Source of the DNA: Phallus indusiatus
Lineage: Eukaryota; Basidiomycota; Agaricomycetes; Phallales; Phallaceae
Reading direction: 5' to 3'
NCBI GenBank assembly: GCA_027605045.1
Contig: JAQFWX010000071.1
Location: 62,001-126,000 of the forward strand
Length of the DNA: 64,000 bases
The notes beneath the pieces are model-generated. The model had not been told where the DNA came from, did no database searches, and was given only the letters and a program-made list of their open reading frames with translations. Positions 23,185 to 34,073 of this stretch are shown piece after piece (the stretch's first letter is position 1; each line of letters opens with the position of its first letter). Made by a program: the position numbers and the translations under genes.

Positions 23185-24779
23185 ATGGTTTCCTTTCAGT
23201 AAGTTGCTGGTATATATGAATTGTTTTTCCTACACGCGGCGCTAATTGTTCTCCAGGTGTGATGGTAATTTGAGATTCCCCGCTTTTCGAAATCTTCTGC
23301 CAGCTTGAGTGCGTTTCGCCGACGTCCTTTTTTTCGCAGGTTGTAGTGATGTTGTAAAGAAGCCAAAATTAGACCAGCATCGATTTAGATGCAACGCATC
23401 TTTCACATGTATTGATTGCTCCAAAACATTTCCTACTCCCGCCGACTGGAAAGGTTGGTTCACGTTTACCATTCCGTCAAGATGATACATATTCTTACCA
23501 CCGCGCACCACGCAGGTCATACATCCTGTATAAGTGAAGCCGAGAAGTACCAAAAATCTTTATATAAACCAAAAAATGTTCTTCGTCTTTCCCCTATTCA
23601 TAAGGTCACGACAGATCTAATAATATTTACATTCATACTTAGGGTCAAGATCGGGGACGAAATGCGAACTTTCAAGGTCGGAATGGTAAATTTAACAATG
23701 GTAACAACGCATCGTGGAATAAGGGTACTCCTCGTTCTCAGGCGACTGGTGCCAACGGTACACCTTTAGGAACACCTATCCGCATGTCGCCCGTAACGAC
23801 AACAGAAAACGAGGCAAAACAGTCGACTCCGGATGGCGATTCCAAAAGACAGGAAACAACTATATCTCCTTCGGGACAAAAAAGAAAGGCAGTCGAGATG
23901 GCATCTGATGTGAGTTTTCTCCATGGTCCCTTTCCGCCTCCCGCTAACTTCGTCGTGGCATAACGCCAACTTCTCACCCGGTCAGAAACCATCTGATGAA
24001 GTCAAAGAGGAAATCAAGTCCAGTAAAAAACGGAAATCGGATGCGAAGGAAGTTGACCATACAAAAGTCGGTATATACTCGGATTTTTTGGTTGAATGAC
24101 AACACTAATGCTAATTTCAAGACTGGCGGCGCTGGCGCTGACATATTAAAGGAAGTAAATTCCGAGGATAACGCTGACGCTGGCAAGAAGAAGAAGGACA
24201 GGAAGGTGGACGAAATTAATGGAAAGAATGAGGGTGACTCAAGTACGGTTGTAGAAACCGATTCTAAGGTCAAACAAAAGAAAGAGAAGAAACACAAGAA
24301 AAATGAAGTGTCGCGAGAAGGAGAGGCTGCAGAGATCACTGATGAAATTGCACAGGTGGAGGACAAGGGCAAACGGGAAGAAAACTCAGATGTGAAATTA
24401 GATAAGGGCGAGAAGAAAAAGAAAAAGAAAAGTACAAAAAAGGATGATGGGTCAAAGGAAAATAACGATGAGGTATGTTTACAGGCCCTAAGCGAGAATG
24501 TGCTATACCTTTTTCTAGAATGTGAAACCCGATGATGTATTAACGGTCAAGAAAGAAGAGAAGAAGAAAAAGAAAGTCGACAAAGATAATCAGGATGAGG
24601 TTGGAAACAAGGACATGCATACCGAAAAGGAAGATTCAAAGCTCGATGGATCATCTCCCGCGAAAATAGACAAAGAAAAGAGCAAGAAGAGCAAAAAACG
24701 AAAACATGCCGAAAACGATGAAGAAACATCGGAAAAAGTCGACCTATCGACTGAGAAGAGAAAAAGGAAAAAAGATTGA
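23185..24779 (+). CDS. LYAR: LYAR-type C2HC zinc-finger nucleolar protein
   Basis: This is the fungal counterpart of LYAR, a nucleolar protein linked to ribosome biogenesis and growth control. Tiny first exons starting at ATG 23185 build the paired zinc finger: MVSFQCDG, then VVKKPKLDQHRFRC, SFTCIDCSKTFPTPADWKG, and HTSCISEAEKYQKSLY across an intron. This reproduces the LYAR finger order (CxxC, HxxxC, CxxC, HxxC-type spacing). An Arg/Gly/Asn-rich linker follows (DRGRNANFQGRNGKFNNG), then PIRMSPVTT. The rest, about 23880-24779, is extremely rich in lysine and glutamate (KKKKDRKVDE, KSKKSKKRKHAEND), ending EKRKRKKD, as expected for a nucleolar-targeted tail that binds RNA. At least five introns are needed, all short. 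Minus-strand ORFs across the tail rich in Ser/Phe are shadows. Confidence 0.85.
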
Positions 24780-24912
24780 TCTTTGCGCTTCAAGCTCATC
24801 TTCTGCATTTTACGATATATTTGCCTAACACCATATAACTCTATACTGCCTTGCTCTCGCTTACAAGTTGTGCGTACATACATCGATACATGGGTATAAA
24901 AATAATACTGCT

Positions 24913-26421
24913 TTAGAACGCAGTGGTTGAGTCGACCTCGATTGTCGGCACGATTGAGGCGATAAATTTCAAAAACACAATTAAATAAAAGTCCACCCTC
25001 ATGCCTTCAACAGCATCTGCGTCTGTTGATTTCTTCCCGTCATCTCCACCCGATCCAGTAACTTTGCGAAGGAGCCACTTTCCTTTGCTGCCTTCCTTTC
25101 CACGGGGTCGTTGTTGTACTTCCATGACGCCAGAGTTCATTTTTTCGATAATTTTTTTCATCACGCTGGCATGTTTACACGGATGAACGGAAGCGGCCTG
25201 AATGGAACTGTGAGGGAATGGTTCAATAGTAACGGTTTTCAGGGCATGATCAGCCGATACATCCTGGAAAATTTGGGGACCAGTTAATGGTGTTCCTTTC
25301 TATAATAACAAGAAATGAAAAAAACAGCTGGAAAATATTAAAACCGACATGCCTCGTCGTAGCCCAATAGCCATACTCGTGGGGTTTGATAATACTTGTC
25401 ATATGTAATCATAACATCGTATGTCCGCACTTGCAGCAGATTACCCTTAGCAACTTCAACCTCCCTACTAGCATTAGATACCTGTGCGACAATCAGGGGA
25501 AAATAGCGTACTCGACGGCCTGGGTTACTGGCTTGGCAGTCGCCTCATCCTCCTCTGCTTCCAAATTTTCCTCCTCCATGTCTGGAATATCATCCAAATC
25601 AGGGATCACACCTGAATCATCCGCAGAAGTAGGACCGCCATTCAAATTCAAAGTGTTCATGTTACCGGTGACCGATCCAGGACCGTCAATATCGGGGATG
25701 TCGTCAATTACTCCAGCTGAAGTTGCTGATTCTCCTGCTTCTTTCCAGAAGTTCAAAAGAACAGCAGTAGACGCTTTAACTTATGCAACTTACTCCGACC
25801 TGCATGGGTCTCAACCCACTCGTCATCTTTATCGTTAGAACCACCTTCGGCAAAAGATACGAGTCTTTCAGCGTCTTCATCGGCATCGGTATATGCAAGC
25901 GAGGTCGCACGTCGTAAACAAGGAACTATCTCATGTGTCAAATCCAGATCAATATAGCAAAAGGCCAATCTGTATTTCTCACCTCCACGCGTCACCAAAT
26001 ACTGCTTGTCTGAAGGTAGATAATCGCGAGCTTTCGCTTGATCGCCTTTATGCCTTTGATGGTGAAAGGATGAGCGAAAGGTTTGGTCGTATTACAAATT
26101 TCCCCTCACCAAGACCAGACCGGAAACTTGTAGGTCAGAAAGTCACCAGCAGCGACGAATTCCTCTGTTTTGCTCATTTGTTAAAATCATTGACCCAGGA
26201 ACAACCCTATTCCACCAACCGGGTGTTATCCTTCCATGCTCTTTAAACTTGCTCTCCTTCAGGACCTAAAACGCCAGTCGTCAGGAGAAGTAACAATATG
26301 GGTAGTTTAAGCCGTCATACAGGGCTCAAATACTCCCTCATCGCCCAATATTGTTGCTATATCAGATCATTAGATATCTGTACGCCATAGTCTAGCAAAT
26401 ACACACTTGAATCGCATGCAT
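24913..26421 (-). CDS. ATG3: Autophagy E2-like enzyme Atg3
   Basis: Atg3 transfers Atg8 from Atg7 to phosphatidylethanolamine during autophagosome formation. A tiny first exon at ATG 26421 (MHAIQ) splices to [12 protein letters not shown], then [34 protein letters not shown] and [14 protein letters not shown], followed by [20 protein letters not shown] and [11 protein letters not shown]. The acidic flexible region comes next ([20 protein letters not shown]). The E2-like core follows: [38 protein letters not shown] and PFPHSS. The active-site cysteine is in [14 protein letters not shown]. The C-terminus is [20 protein letters not shown] with the conserved final aromatic residue, stop at 24913. 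Six or more introns join in frame. The gene looks complete and functional. Atg27, a second autophagy gene, lies 14 kb away at 40820. Confidence 0.95.
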
Positions 26422-26963
26422 CTTCGGGATCAGTAAACTTTGACAATGTGCTGCTGAATTTGTTTGGTTGAGTGGGCGATATCAGGGCGGCCATGTCCGT
26501 GATTAGGTGACGGTAACGCGCGCCTAGCTCATCAAGAAAGGCGCCGGTTCAAACATTCAAATCCTTGTTTCTTACGCAAAACTACCAGATATTGTTCGTG
26601 CTGCGGGGAAGTTGTGGAAGATACCTGGTGTTATCGACCATATCCGATTTGGTACCGATCATCTTGCATGCCTCTGAGCCAGTCCCTCGTATAGGCGGGA
26701 CGTCTCCGACTCTCCGTGCGAAAGGTCGATTCGAGGGTTTATCGCGTATTCCCACCCGGAGTTGAGGAAAATCAAAAAACAAGTCGAGACAGTATGTTTA
26801 CCCCGTACCACTTTATTGTCTTAAATATGAATATTCCTGTATGGAGAAACTAGAACCAGCTAGTGCACTCTTTTATTAGATAACATACATTCCCCGATAT
26901 TTACGAAATCGAAAGCAAATGAAGTCAGAACTCAAAAAGAATGAAAGGAAAAGAGGGAAGTCG
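26422..26963. other. Intergenic interval between Atg3 and DUF6699 genes
   Basis: About 540 bases upstream of Atg3. Two short ORFs on opposite strands at 26565-26782 mirror each other and lack features. It must contain the Atg3 promoter and the terminator of the DUF6699 gene to the right. Nothing else is visible. Confidence 0.4.
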
Positions 26964-27911
26964 TCAATTAGCAGGCGATACTGGCATTGTTCCAAAACGT
27001 ACAACCCATACATCACTAGATTGATCTCCGGGCATGAGTCGCTTCCTGGCCAATTCTTCGTCCTTTTCCAACCCTTTAAACATGCATCTCGGGCCCAACC
27101 AATCTACTCGCCGTATGCCCATTGCGACTGTCGACTTGCGCCGATTCTTGTTTGCCTTCATCATTAGATACCTTTGGACATCAACTGCCAGTGCCCACTC
27201 AGATCGCCTGACCTCTTTATACAGGCTTTCGTACAGAGCCTCCAAGACATCGATGACTGAAAGTGGTTGTCCGTTGGTAGTGGAGATTGCTATTGTCCAA
27301 GGGAAGTCATGAGAAATGAGACATATATATCGCGATTTGTTGGACAACGCTGGCGCCATGAGACCCTCACCCCTGCGGGTATTCTTATATAGCTGACGCA
27401 AATGGACTGGTGGATCCCGAAGGTCCCATCTGATGGCCCCAGACCCAATGGCTAACATTTGCGCAGGTGTACCTGCTACTGTCGCTAATGCTCTTTCAAA
27501 CAACCAGTTAACCAGTTGTTTGAAGCTGGACACGTACTGCTATTATTAACTGGATTCACCGTTCTTTGCGACGCCTCTTCCCTGGGGCCCGAATTGCCTC
27601 TCGCCATGTTGGATGCTCCAGATGCTGTTCGAGTTAACCTGGGGTAGCGGCTAGTATCGTTGTCTAACTGGGAGTATTCAGAATGCAACGAGACTTCGGA
27701 CGCAGCCTTTCGAGTGGGGGTGGGTGCTGCTTCTGGAGGAAGGTATGGGATATTCTCAAACGAAACGTGAGGAATGCCGCTTGAGTCAGGACTTTGCCTA
27801 TTATATGGGCCATGTCTGGTGGATATATTTGAGGCGGCGTAAGATGCTGCCTGACTAGCGTAGCGATCGGCAACTGAGGAGCTTTTGCGAAGTCTGGAGA
27901 GGAACGACATA
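26964..27911 (-). CDS. DUF6699 domain protein, intact paralogue
   Basis: This is a DUF6699 family protein of unknown function, common in agaricomycetes. The start ATG at 27911 opens MSFLSRLRKSSSVADRYASQ, followed by a Ser-rich disordered leader (FENIPYLPPEAAPTPTRKAA). One intron with donor near 27538 and acceptor near 27481 joins the leader to AGTPAQMLAIGSGAIRWDLR. The domain core follows: RYICLISHDFPWTIAISTTN, LSVIDVLEALYESLYKEV, RSEWALAVDVQRYLMMKA, MGIRRVDWLGPRCMFKGLEK and SSDVWVVRFGTMPVSPAN, with the stop at 26964. It is an inverted paralogue of the frameshifted gene at 21646-22404, with the LYAR and Atg3 genes between them. Comparison of the two located the frameshift in the other copy. 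Confidence 0.8.
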
Positions 27912-28869
27912 CTATAATCGACTGGTATCAATCGAGACGAGTGAAGAAGAATTCAGATGGCTTGTTGTTTCCATGTTAATGCTTTTGGTCCGGTTTGATA
28001 TTTAGATTTCCTGCAGGAACTCGCGCGTAAGGCAAACGTTGTCAGCGAGAACAGGATATTGTTTCTATGACGGAAGTACAGCCTTTAAAACCCCTTACTG
28101 CGGCAAGTATGACCTTCATAACCCTTCTTTCTCTGTAGTAACGCTCGCCCTCTTTAGCCTAGCATATTAATATTACCACTATCCTTCGGGCGGCATGGCT
28201 TCGAAGTTTCGAAGTGTCATCATTCTTGTGGTCCGACCCCGTACCGGGAATTAGCCAACCACGTAAATTAATGAAAGAATCACGGAATTACTTATCAACT
28301 TACACACAAGCGATCTGTGACGGGAATTCCCATAATGTTCTATTGCTTTAATGTTAAACTTTCCTCCTTTGGCCTCTCGGAGTACATGACTGTCACTTGT
28401 CCAATGACATCCGTTGCGAACCCACGAGCATGATTCTTTGTTGTGGTCACCTTGTGTGCTACGCACGCTTTGTCCATATGATCCCTTCCCTCACCAGACT
28501 GTACTGTTCTTTTCCAATTCTTATAATTTTGGTTTACAAGAGGATTATCCTTTGTCGGCGCATTGTGTGAAAGTTGACCGCAACTTCACTTTTCTCAGAC
28601 CACACCGACGAATTCGTATCTCTGCAACGTAAAGCATTTGTATTGTCTCAAACTCCACCGTTTGTGGGCACAGTGGCATTTGAATTCAAATTATGATTTT
28701 CAGGGCTGCCCGAACGTGTTTTATGCATGCCTGATACGAGCGTTGATCCAGCCCGTAACCTTATAGGTTTACTGTCATTCAGAACTTTACATACTTCATT
28801 AAACCAATCAAACCACTTGACCATTCTACGGCGTGCCTTCATGCGAAATGCGAGCTGTTTCTCCGGTCT
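27912..28869. other. Intergenic interval
   Basis: About 960 bases between two minus-strand genes, containing the promoter of the DUF6699 gene. Short ORFs (28251-28466 minus, 28414-28632 plus) show no family features. I see no repeat or RNA gene. Confidence 0.4.
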
Positions 28870-29851
28870 TTACAGAGACGTCTCCCACTCTAGCATACGT
28901 TTGATGCGTTCTCCTTCTTTACCCATTAATCTCTCCGGACCTGCAGCGGTAAGCGGGCCTCTAACATCTGGCGTGCCATATCCAAAAAGATCGGAGACTG
29001 CCCTTTTAGACCGGTCACTCCACCTAGTTTGGCTACAGCCCAATCCACATGACCCAATTCTTCTTGAATTTTCATTGCTTCATCAATTTTCCCCTCTTTC
29101 CACAACTGATATAGTCTGGTATGTAATTTTGGAAAGAGGTTTACTGTTGCCCCAATGAGCCCGGCCGAGCCACATATGAGTCCTGGTAATGTCCATTGCG
29201 ATTGACCCGCGAAAACCGCAAATTTCGAGATCGAGTTGCTTGATGTTAAGCGATGAAGTTTCCCAATGGACCCGCAAGACAACTTTGTCCCAACGATGTT
29301 TGGGTGTTCAGCAAGAGCGTTCAAAATATCAGAGTCTAAATCTATTCCAGCGCAGACAGTTGGGAAATTGTAAATAAGAACAGGCAAAGGAGATGCATTG
29401 GCGACCTAAATGATTTTTCATTAGTATCAAGTGTATATTAATAGAAATAGTATAATCTTACCTGCTCATGAAATTTCAGAATATTGTCACGAGTCATTTG
29501 AGGAGGCCAAACACTGGGTGTTAGAACAAGAACGTAGTCAGCACCAGCTTCTTTCGCTTTCAAGTTGAGCAGCTGCGTCTCCTTTGTGGACTGTGCGCCG
29601 GTTCCAGCCATTACAACAACACGTTCAAATCCATTTTCATTCAGAGTTTCCCTCGTAGTTTTGATTACCAGACTACGTTCGTCGTGAGAAAGATGCTGAG
29701 CCTCTCCGTTAGAGCCCTGAACCAGTATGCCAGTTACGCCTCCTTCTGCCAATCTGAGAACATGTTTCTTGATAGAAGGTATATCAAGCTCATCGTCCTT
29801 GAAAAAGACTACAGCAGGGACGTAGATTCCAGGTGGAGGCGCGGTGGCCAT
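28870..29851 (-). CDS. DapA/HOGA-family aldolase, with apparent frameshift near the C-terminus
   Basis: This is a class I aldolase of the dihydrodipicolinate synthase / 4-hydroxy-2-oxoglutarate aldolase family, which cleaves or forms pyruvate adducts through a Schiff base. The start ATG at 29851 gives MATAPPPGIYVPAVVFFKDD. Motifs in order are VTGILVQGSNGEAQHLSHDE, VVVMAGTGAQSTKETQ and GADYVLVLTPSVWPP, then an intron (about 29407-29461), PVLIYNFPTVCAG with the catalytic tyrosine, and VGTKLSCGSIGKL with the Schiff-base lysine. Near the end the frame reads GVTGLKG and then runs off family pattern to a stop at 28926. One base later, another frame gives FGYGTPDVRGPLTAAGP and a family-like C-terminus ending at 28870. 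One G appears to be missing in the short run at about 29001-29003. The fungal HOGA-like enzymes are usually about 310 residues, as the restored length would be. Confidence 0.8.
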
Positions 29852-30109
29852 GTCCTTTGTATGAACCTCCACAACTTCGTGACTTCAGTGACAAGCTTGA
29901 GTCATACATTGAGCGTTGCAGTAGTAGATCCTCCTTTGTCTGAGACGACCAATGAAAAAGATTAACACGATGTTTATTAGCAGTGTTTTCTATACGACAT
30001 GTTTATACTGATAATCCACTGAAATAATGCAATAATAGATACGTGATATCTGCGTAGATACCGAAATATAAATGCACAAGGGAATCATAAAGGACATAGC
30101 GCAACATTA

Positions 30110-32514
30110 TCAACAATGATAAAGCGTGTCCAAAAATATATTCGTCACTGCATCCACGAATGTGGGCCCGACAGCGCTAGACGTACCAAGGCCTATAGAG
30201 TAAGGGGTCAGCATACGCAGTTGGCTGGAAGGTCAACCAAAACCAACCGTATAATGTTACCATTGTTCCCGAGCCTTGGGGATTTGTTTTAGCTTCCTGA
30301 ATACACTCCTTTAGATCACTAATCAATTGGTCAGAGGCGTTAACTGTCAGCCGCTTTAAAAAAGAAGGAAACAAGGAAAATAAGTATCTGAACTTGCGGA
30401 GGAAGATTCTTTCGCTTACCGTGCAGGCTATATGGATGCCTGGTGGGTCGCTGAGTGAGCTCAGATGCCAGCCACGTTTACTCATATTATCCCCAACTTC
30501 GTGAACGTTTACAACAGATGCATCCTTCGAACCAAATGCAATGACAGACGCAGGAGGTTTTCCAAGGATGTACAATTCAGGTATCTCTTTCTCAATCGCC
30601 TCCTTGATTTTCTTGGCGCATCCCACTATAGAGCGACATGACTCCAGATAACCACTAAAAACGACGAGGTGTCACTGAATAGCACCAAGAGAAGCACGCT
30701 GAAATAACATACTCGTGGCCCATATACTGCATCACTGCCCATGTTCCAGCAATTAGTGCTCCAGGTCTAGGACGGTATTATTTTTCCAGGACTAGCTAGC
30801 CATGCGCTTGCCTAACTACTTACCGTGAACCTCCTAAGGATGGGCTACCATAGACGCCACCTTCACGAAAAGGTCAGATGATGCTTCGCTAAATATGAAA
30901 TACCACCGCACCAGCCCACTTAGAGTAGACGAAATATTGATATCTACGGAGGTCTGCGGAACGGTACATTACTACCGATGAACCCTGTATGTTGTATGAA
31001 AATATGTCGTAATAACTCAATAGAAAAACAGGGTAACCTTGGGAGCAAATCCATACTAGAAATGCTACAATTAGATATGCTGTCATACCCCTTTTTTTGT
31101 GCCTACCTTGTGCGTGTCGCACGAGATACTCGTTACCCCAGGCACTCGAAAATCGAATGGCTCTACGGAAAATCCAGCTTCATTGAGGAAAGGAACAATA
31201 AAACTGCCGAGACAGCAGTCGACGTGCAGTCCAATTTTGTGCCTTTGTGCTAGTTTTCCAAGCGCTACGATATCGTCCATACAGCCGTCAGGAAAATTCA
31301 CAGCAGACCCTACCACCTGTAACCAAATCAGATATGCACGAAGATTGTAGAATATCATTCACCATTATAGTATTGGGATTTCTACAATTTGAATTGAGAC
31401 ATATGTCCAACGGAATCGATGGAACTCACATTGCTCGTGCCATTTTAGAAATGACGGCTTTTCGCGAGATTGGATCTACAGGGATGCGGTAAACTTTGAT
31501 ACCGAGGTATTGCGCAGCCTTGAGGAAGGCGGGATGAGCAGACGTGGGTATAACCCTGAAAAGAGATTGGAAATGTTTCCCCAAGCATATTCATGAAACC
31601 CTGTAATAATCACATTTCCGGGGATTTAATGCCCTTTACAACCCGCGCCCAATCACGGTGAGTCTTTACGGCCATGACGATAGACTCCGTCCCTCCAGAC
31701 GTTGTCGTGCCAGCACCCTCAGGATTATTATACCTAGACTTCTTTTAGAGAGATTCAATCAAAAAATTTCAGAGGGGCCCCACAGTTTCAGACACATTGC
31801 GACAATTTCGGCCTCCATTTTTCGTATGACTACCCAAGAAATCAGTAAAAGAAAAGGCTGAGAACTGAACATGCTTCAGAAACTACCTGGGAAGGCATCC
31901 GGATGTAAAGGGTTCGTTACCAGATATTTTTTAACAGCTTGTAGAACGACTTCTTCTAAATCTTCCCCGCCATCTAAACTCCAATGTTAAAGAACCTGAA
32001 GGATCGGTGCTGATAGACATACGATAGACAGCACCGGAAAATTTCCCAGTTCGGTAGTCAGTCGCAACGCAGACTTTGTTCAAATTTGACATCTCTGCTT
32101 CAATGGAAGCTAGCGAGCGACCTACCCTCGGCAGGTCGCGATGTGTTATTATAGACGGGTCGCTTGGCACAAGTTTGCTCAGGATCATTTCTCGAGTTTT
32201 GGCCATCTCGGAGTTCACTTTGGATCTGCCAGCAGGCGTTTTTAAGAATAGAAAAATAGCTTGCTAAGTAGATTATCAGAGAGGAGAGCATCTTTAAGCA
32301 TTAAAATAATCACCTTTTGAACCCAAGTCCATCCATCTTTGATCACAGTGAAAACACCATAACCACGTACGTGCCGAGAGAACTGGAGGATATATTGAAG
32401 AGCTAAGTAGACAACGATTAGGGATTTGGCATTTTCCACGGTCAGAAACCCGCGAATCAGTTGGATGCGCTGTGCATTACTGTGTGCTCGAAGATTAGAG
32501 ATCAGAGTTGTCAT
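30110..32514 (-). CDS. DPL1: Sphingosine-1-phosphate lyase (Dpl1)
   Basis: This PLP-dependent lyase of the ER membrane splits long-chain base phosphates into a fatty aldehyde and phosphoethanolamine, ending sphingolipid breakdown. The start ATG at 32514 gives [16 protein letters not shown] hydrophobic membrane segment, [16 protein letters not shown], follows. [14 protein letters not shown] and KFSGAVYR lie before the PLP domain. The latter shows [36 protein letters not shown] and the cofactor lysine in SISCDTHK, followed across an intron by [39 protein letters not shown] and [18 protein letters not shown] come next, then [10 protein letters not shown]. The last exon, [12 protein letters not shown] through LDTLYHC, ends at 30110. 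Numerous short introns join well. It is divergent from Duo1, with about 300 bp between the start codons. Confidence 0.92.
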
Positions 32515-32812
32515 CGAATACACCTAGGAAGGTGACGATGCACTTTGCCAGTTATATAAACACTCTTGTTATGGACGTTAGTGGATCCGGGTAGACTCAC
32601 AACAAGGCTGAAATTTTGAAATTTGGAAGAAACGAGCCAGTGATCAGTGAGCTGGTGCGTTTGGGTTGATGATGTTCTTCCCCAAAGACTACGGTTAGGC
32701 TTTAAGCTAGCTGCGGCATGAACTGATGCCGATGATATAATCACATGCTTTGCTCCGTGGGAAACGTACCACACGCGCGTCCAGAATCGGCCACGCGCTG
32801 AGTACCGCGCCA
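32515..32812. promoter_or_regulatory. Divergent promoter, Dpl1 / Duo1
   Basis: This 298 bp interval separates the start codons of the minus-strand lyase (32514) and the plus-strand DASH subunit gene (32813). It must hold both promoters. No specific motif is assigned. Confidence 0.5.
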
Positions 32813-33838
32813 ATGTCTACGAGTACTCAAACTGGAGATTTGTCGTGGACATCAGAGGGTTCACCCTTTGAAACTGGATCGTCAATACTCAGAGAGGCAC
32901 CACCGTTTTTATCAAATGCTCGACATACTGAACATGGCGGTGAAGATTTATCGTTGTCAGAACTATACCTGGACTCCGAATATTCGCGCTCTCATTCCGA
33001 ACGTCACGACGAGCCTTTCAGTCTGTTGGCCCGAGATTCGAAGAAAGATTACATTCCAGATAATTCAACCTCGGAACGCAGGCCTTCCGAAGCCACCGCC
33101 TCATCTGGAAAGCAGCCTAGTCTGTCACGGCGAGAGCAGCTGCAACGCGATCTGTTTATATTGAAGAAGTTAAATGCCTCGATGTCGGCGTATATAACCG
33201 CTATAGGCAGTGTTTCTACTGCGACCAACGTGGGTTACCCGAGCTCTTTCTGGTTTTCCGTCATGGTCCATTATTTATAGAACGTTGCCACACAAATGGA
33301 CCGAACGGAAAGATTATTGAATCTATACGTCGATCTGTTACGAGAAACAGAACGGAATTCGCAACTTATTTTTGACGAAACATGGCAAGGAGGTAGTGAC
33401 GTGAGTAGACAACGCCCCTTTGATTGTTCATGTTCGCAATTAATTGAATACATTTGATTTTCCAGGATATGAACACTTTAACCAAACTGAAAGAAGCAGC
33501 TGCAGAAAAAGAGAGGAAGGAACGTGAAGAAAGGGAACAACAGGTTCGAATGGAAAAGGAAAGAGCGGAAAGGGAAGAACGAGAACGGCTGGAAAAAGAA
33601 GCCAAAGAACGTAGAGACCGTGAAAGAGCGGCCGCTAAGCTACAGAAGGCCACTCGTGGAATGCGAGGTAAACTAGTTTCTTTCAGCTAAAAATTCGCTT
33701 TCTCACTATTCCATTCTATCTTTACTTTTGTCAGGAGTTTCTCGGGGACGCGTTCAAGTCAACGCAGCCTCCGGAAGAGGTGGCGCATCGGCGATTCCAG
33801 CACTAAGAACAGGGGCTGCTGCTGGCAGGCGAGTTTGA
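32813..33838 (+). CDS. DUO1: DASH complex subunit Duo1
   Basis: Duo1 is one of about ten subunits of the DASH/Dam1 ring that couples kinetochores to spindle microtubules. The start ATG at 32813 gives MSTSTQTGDLSWTSEGSPFE, after which a Ser-rich leader runs to the Duo1 core: LSRREQLQRDLFILKKLN, ASMSAYITAIGSVSTATNNV across an intron, and QMDRTERLLNLYVDLLRETE. A strongly charged coiled coil of Glu/Arg/Lys follows (33470-33650, for example KEREEREQQVRMEKERAERE). The basic tail is GVSRGRVQVNAASGRGG, ending at 33838. Three introns are needed. An upstream in-frame extension to 32750 is unlikely to be used. The product is about 270 residues, typical of basidiomycete Duo1. Confidence 0.88.
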
Positions 33839-34073
33839 TCAGAATGATTATGGCTATCTCTTTTATAAATACGCAAACCCTATAACCAAACAGAAATTCT
33901 TTGTCGCTCCTGTATTTACTTAGGGATGTGGAATTATGTAAAACTCCAATCTAATGATCGCGTGCGTGACGCGTGAACTGAACTGGGAACTTTCCAGGTT
34001 GGAAGTGGATCCTTGACCCTCTTTCACCAATTCCAAGACATAGCTATTGCATACCTTTCCCCGTTCTCTTTGC

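Noticed and set aside
23974..24883. Minus-strand ORFs rich in Ser, Phe and Leu
   Set aside because: They are antisense shadows of the lysine/glutamate-rich tail of the LYAR-like protein.
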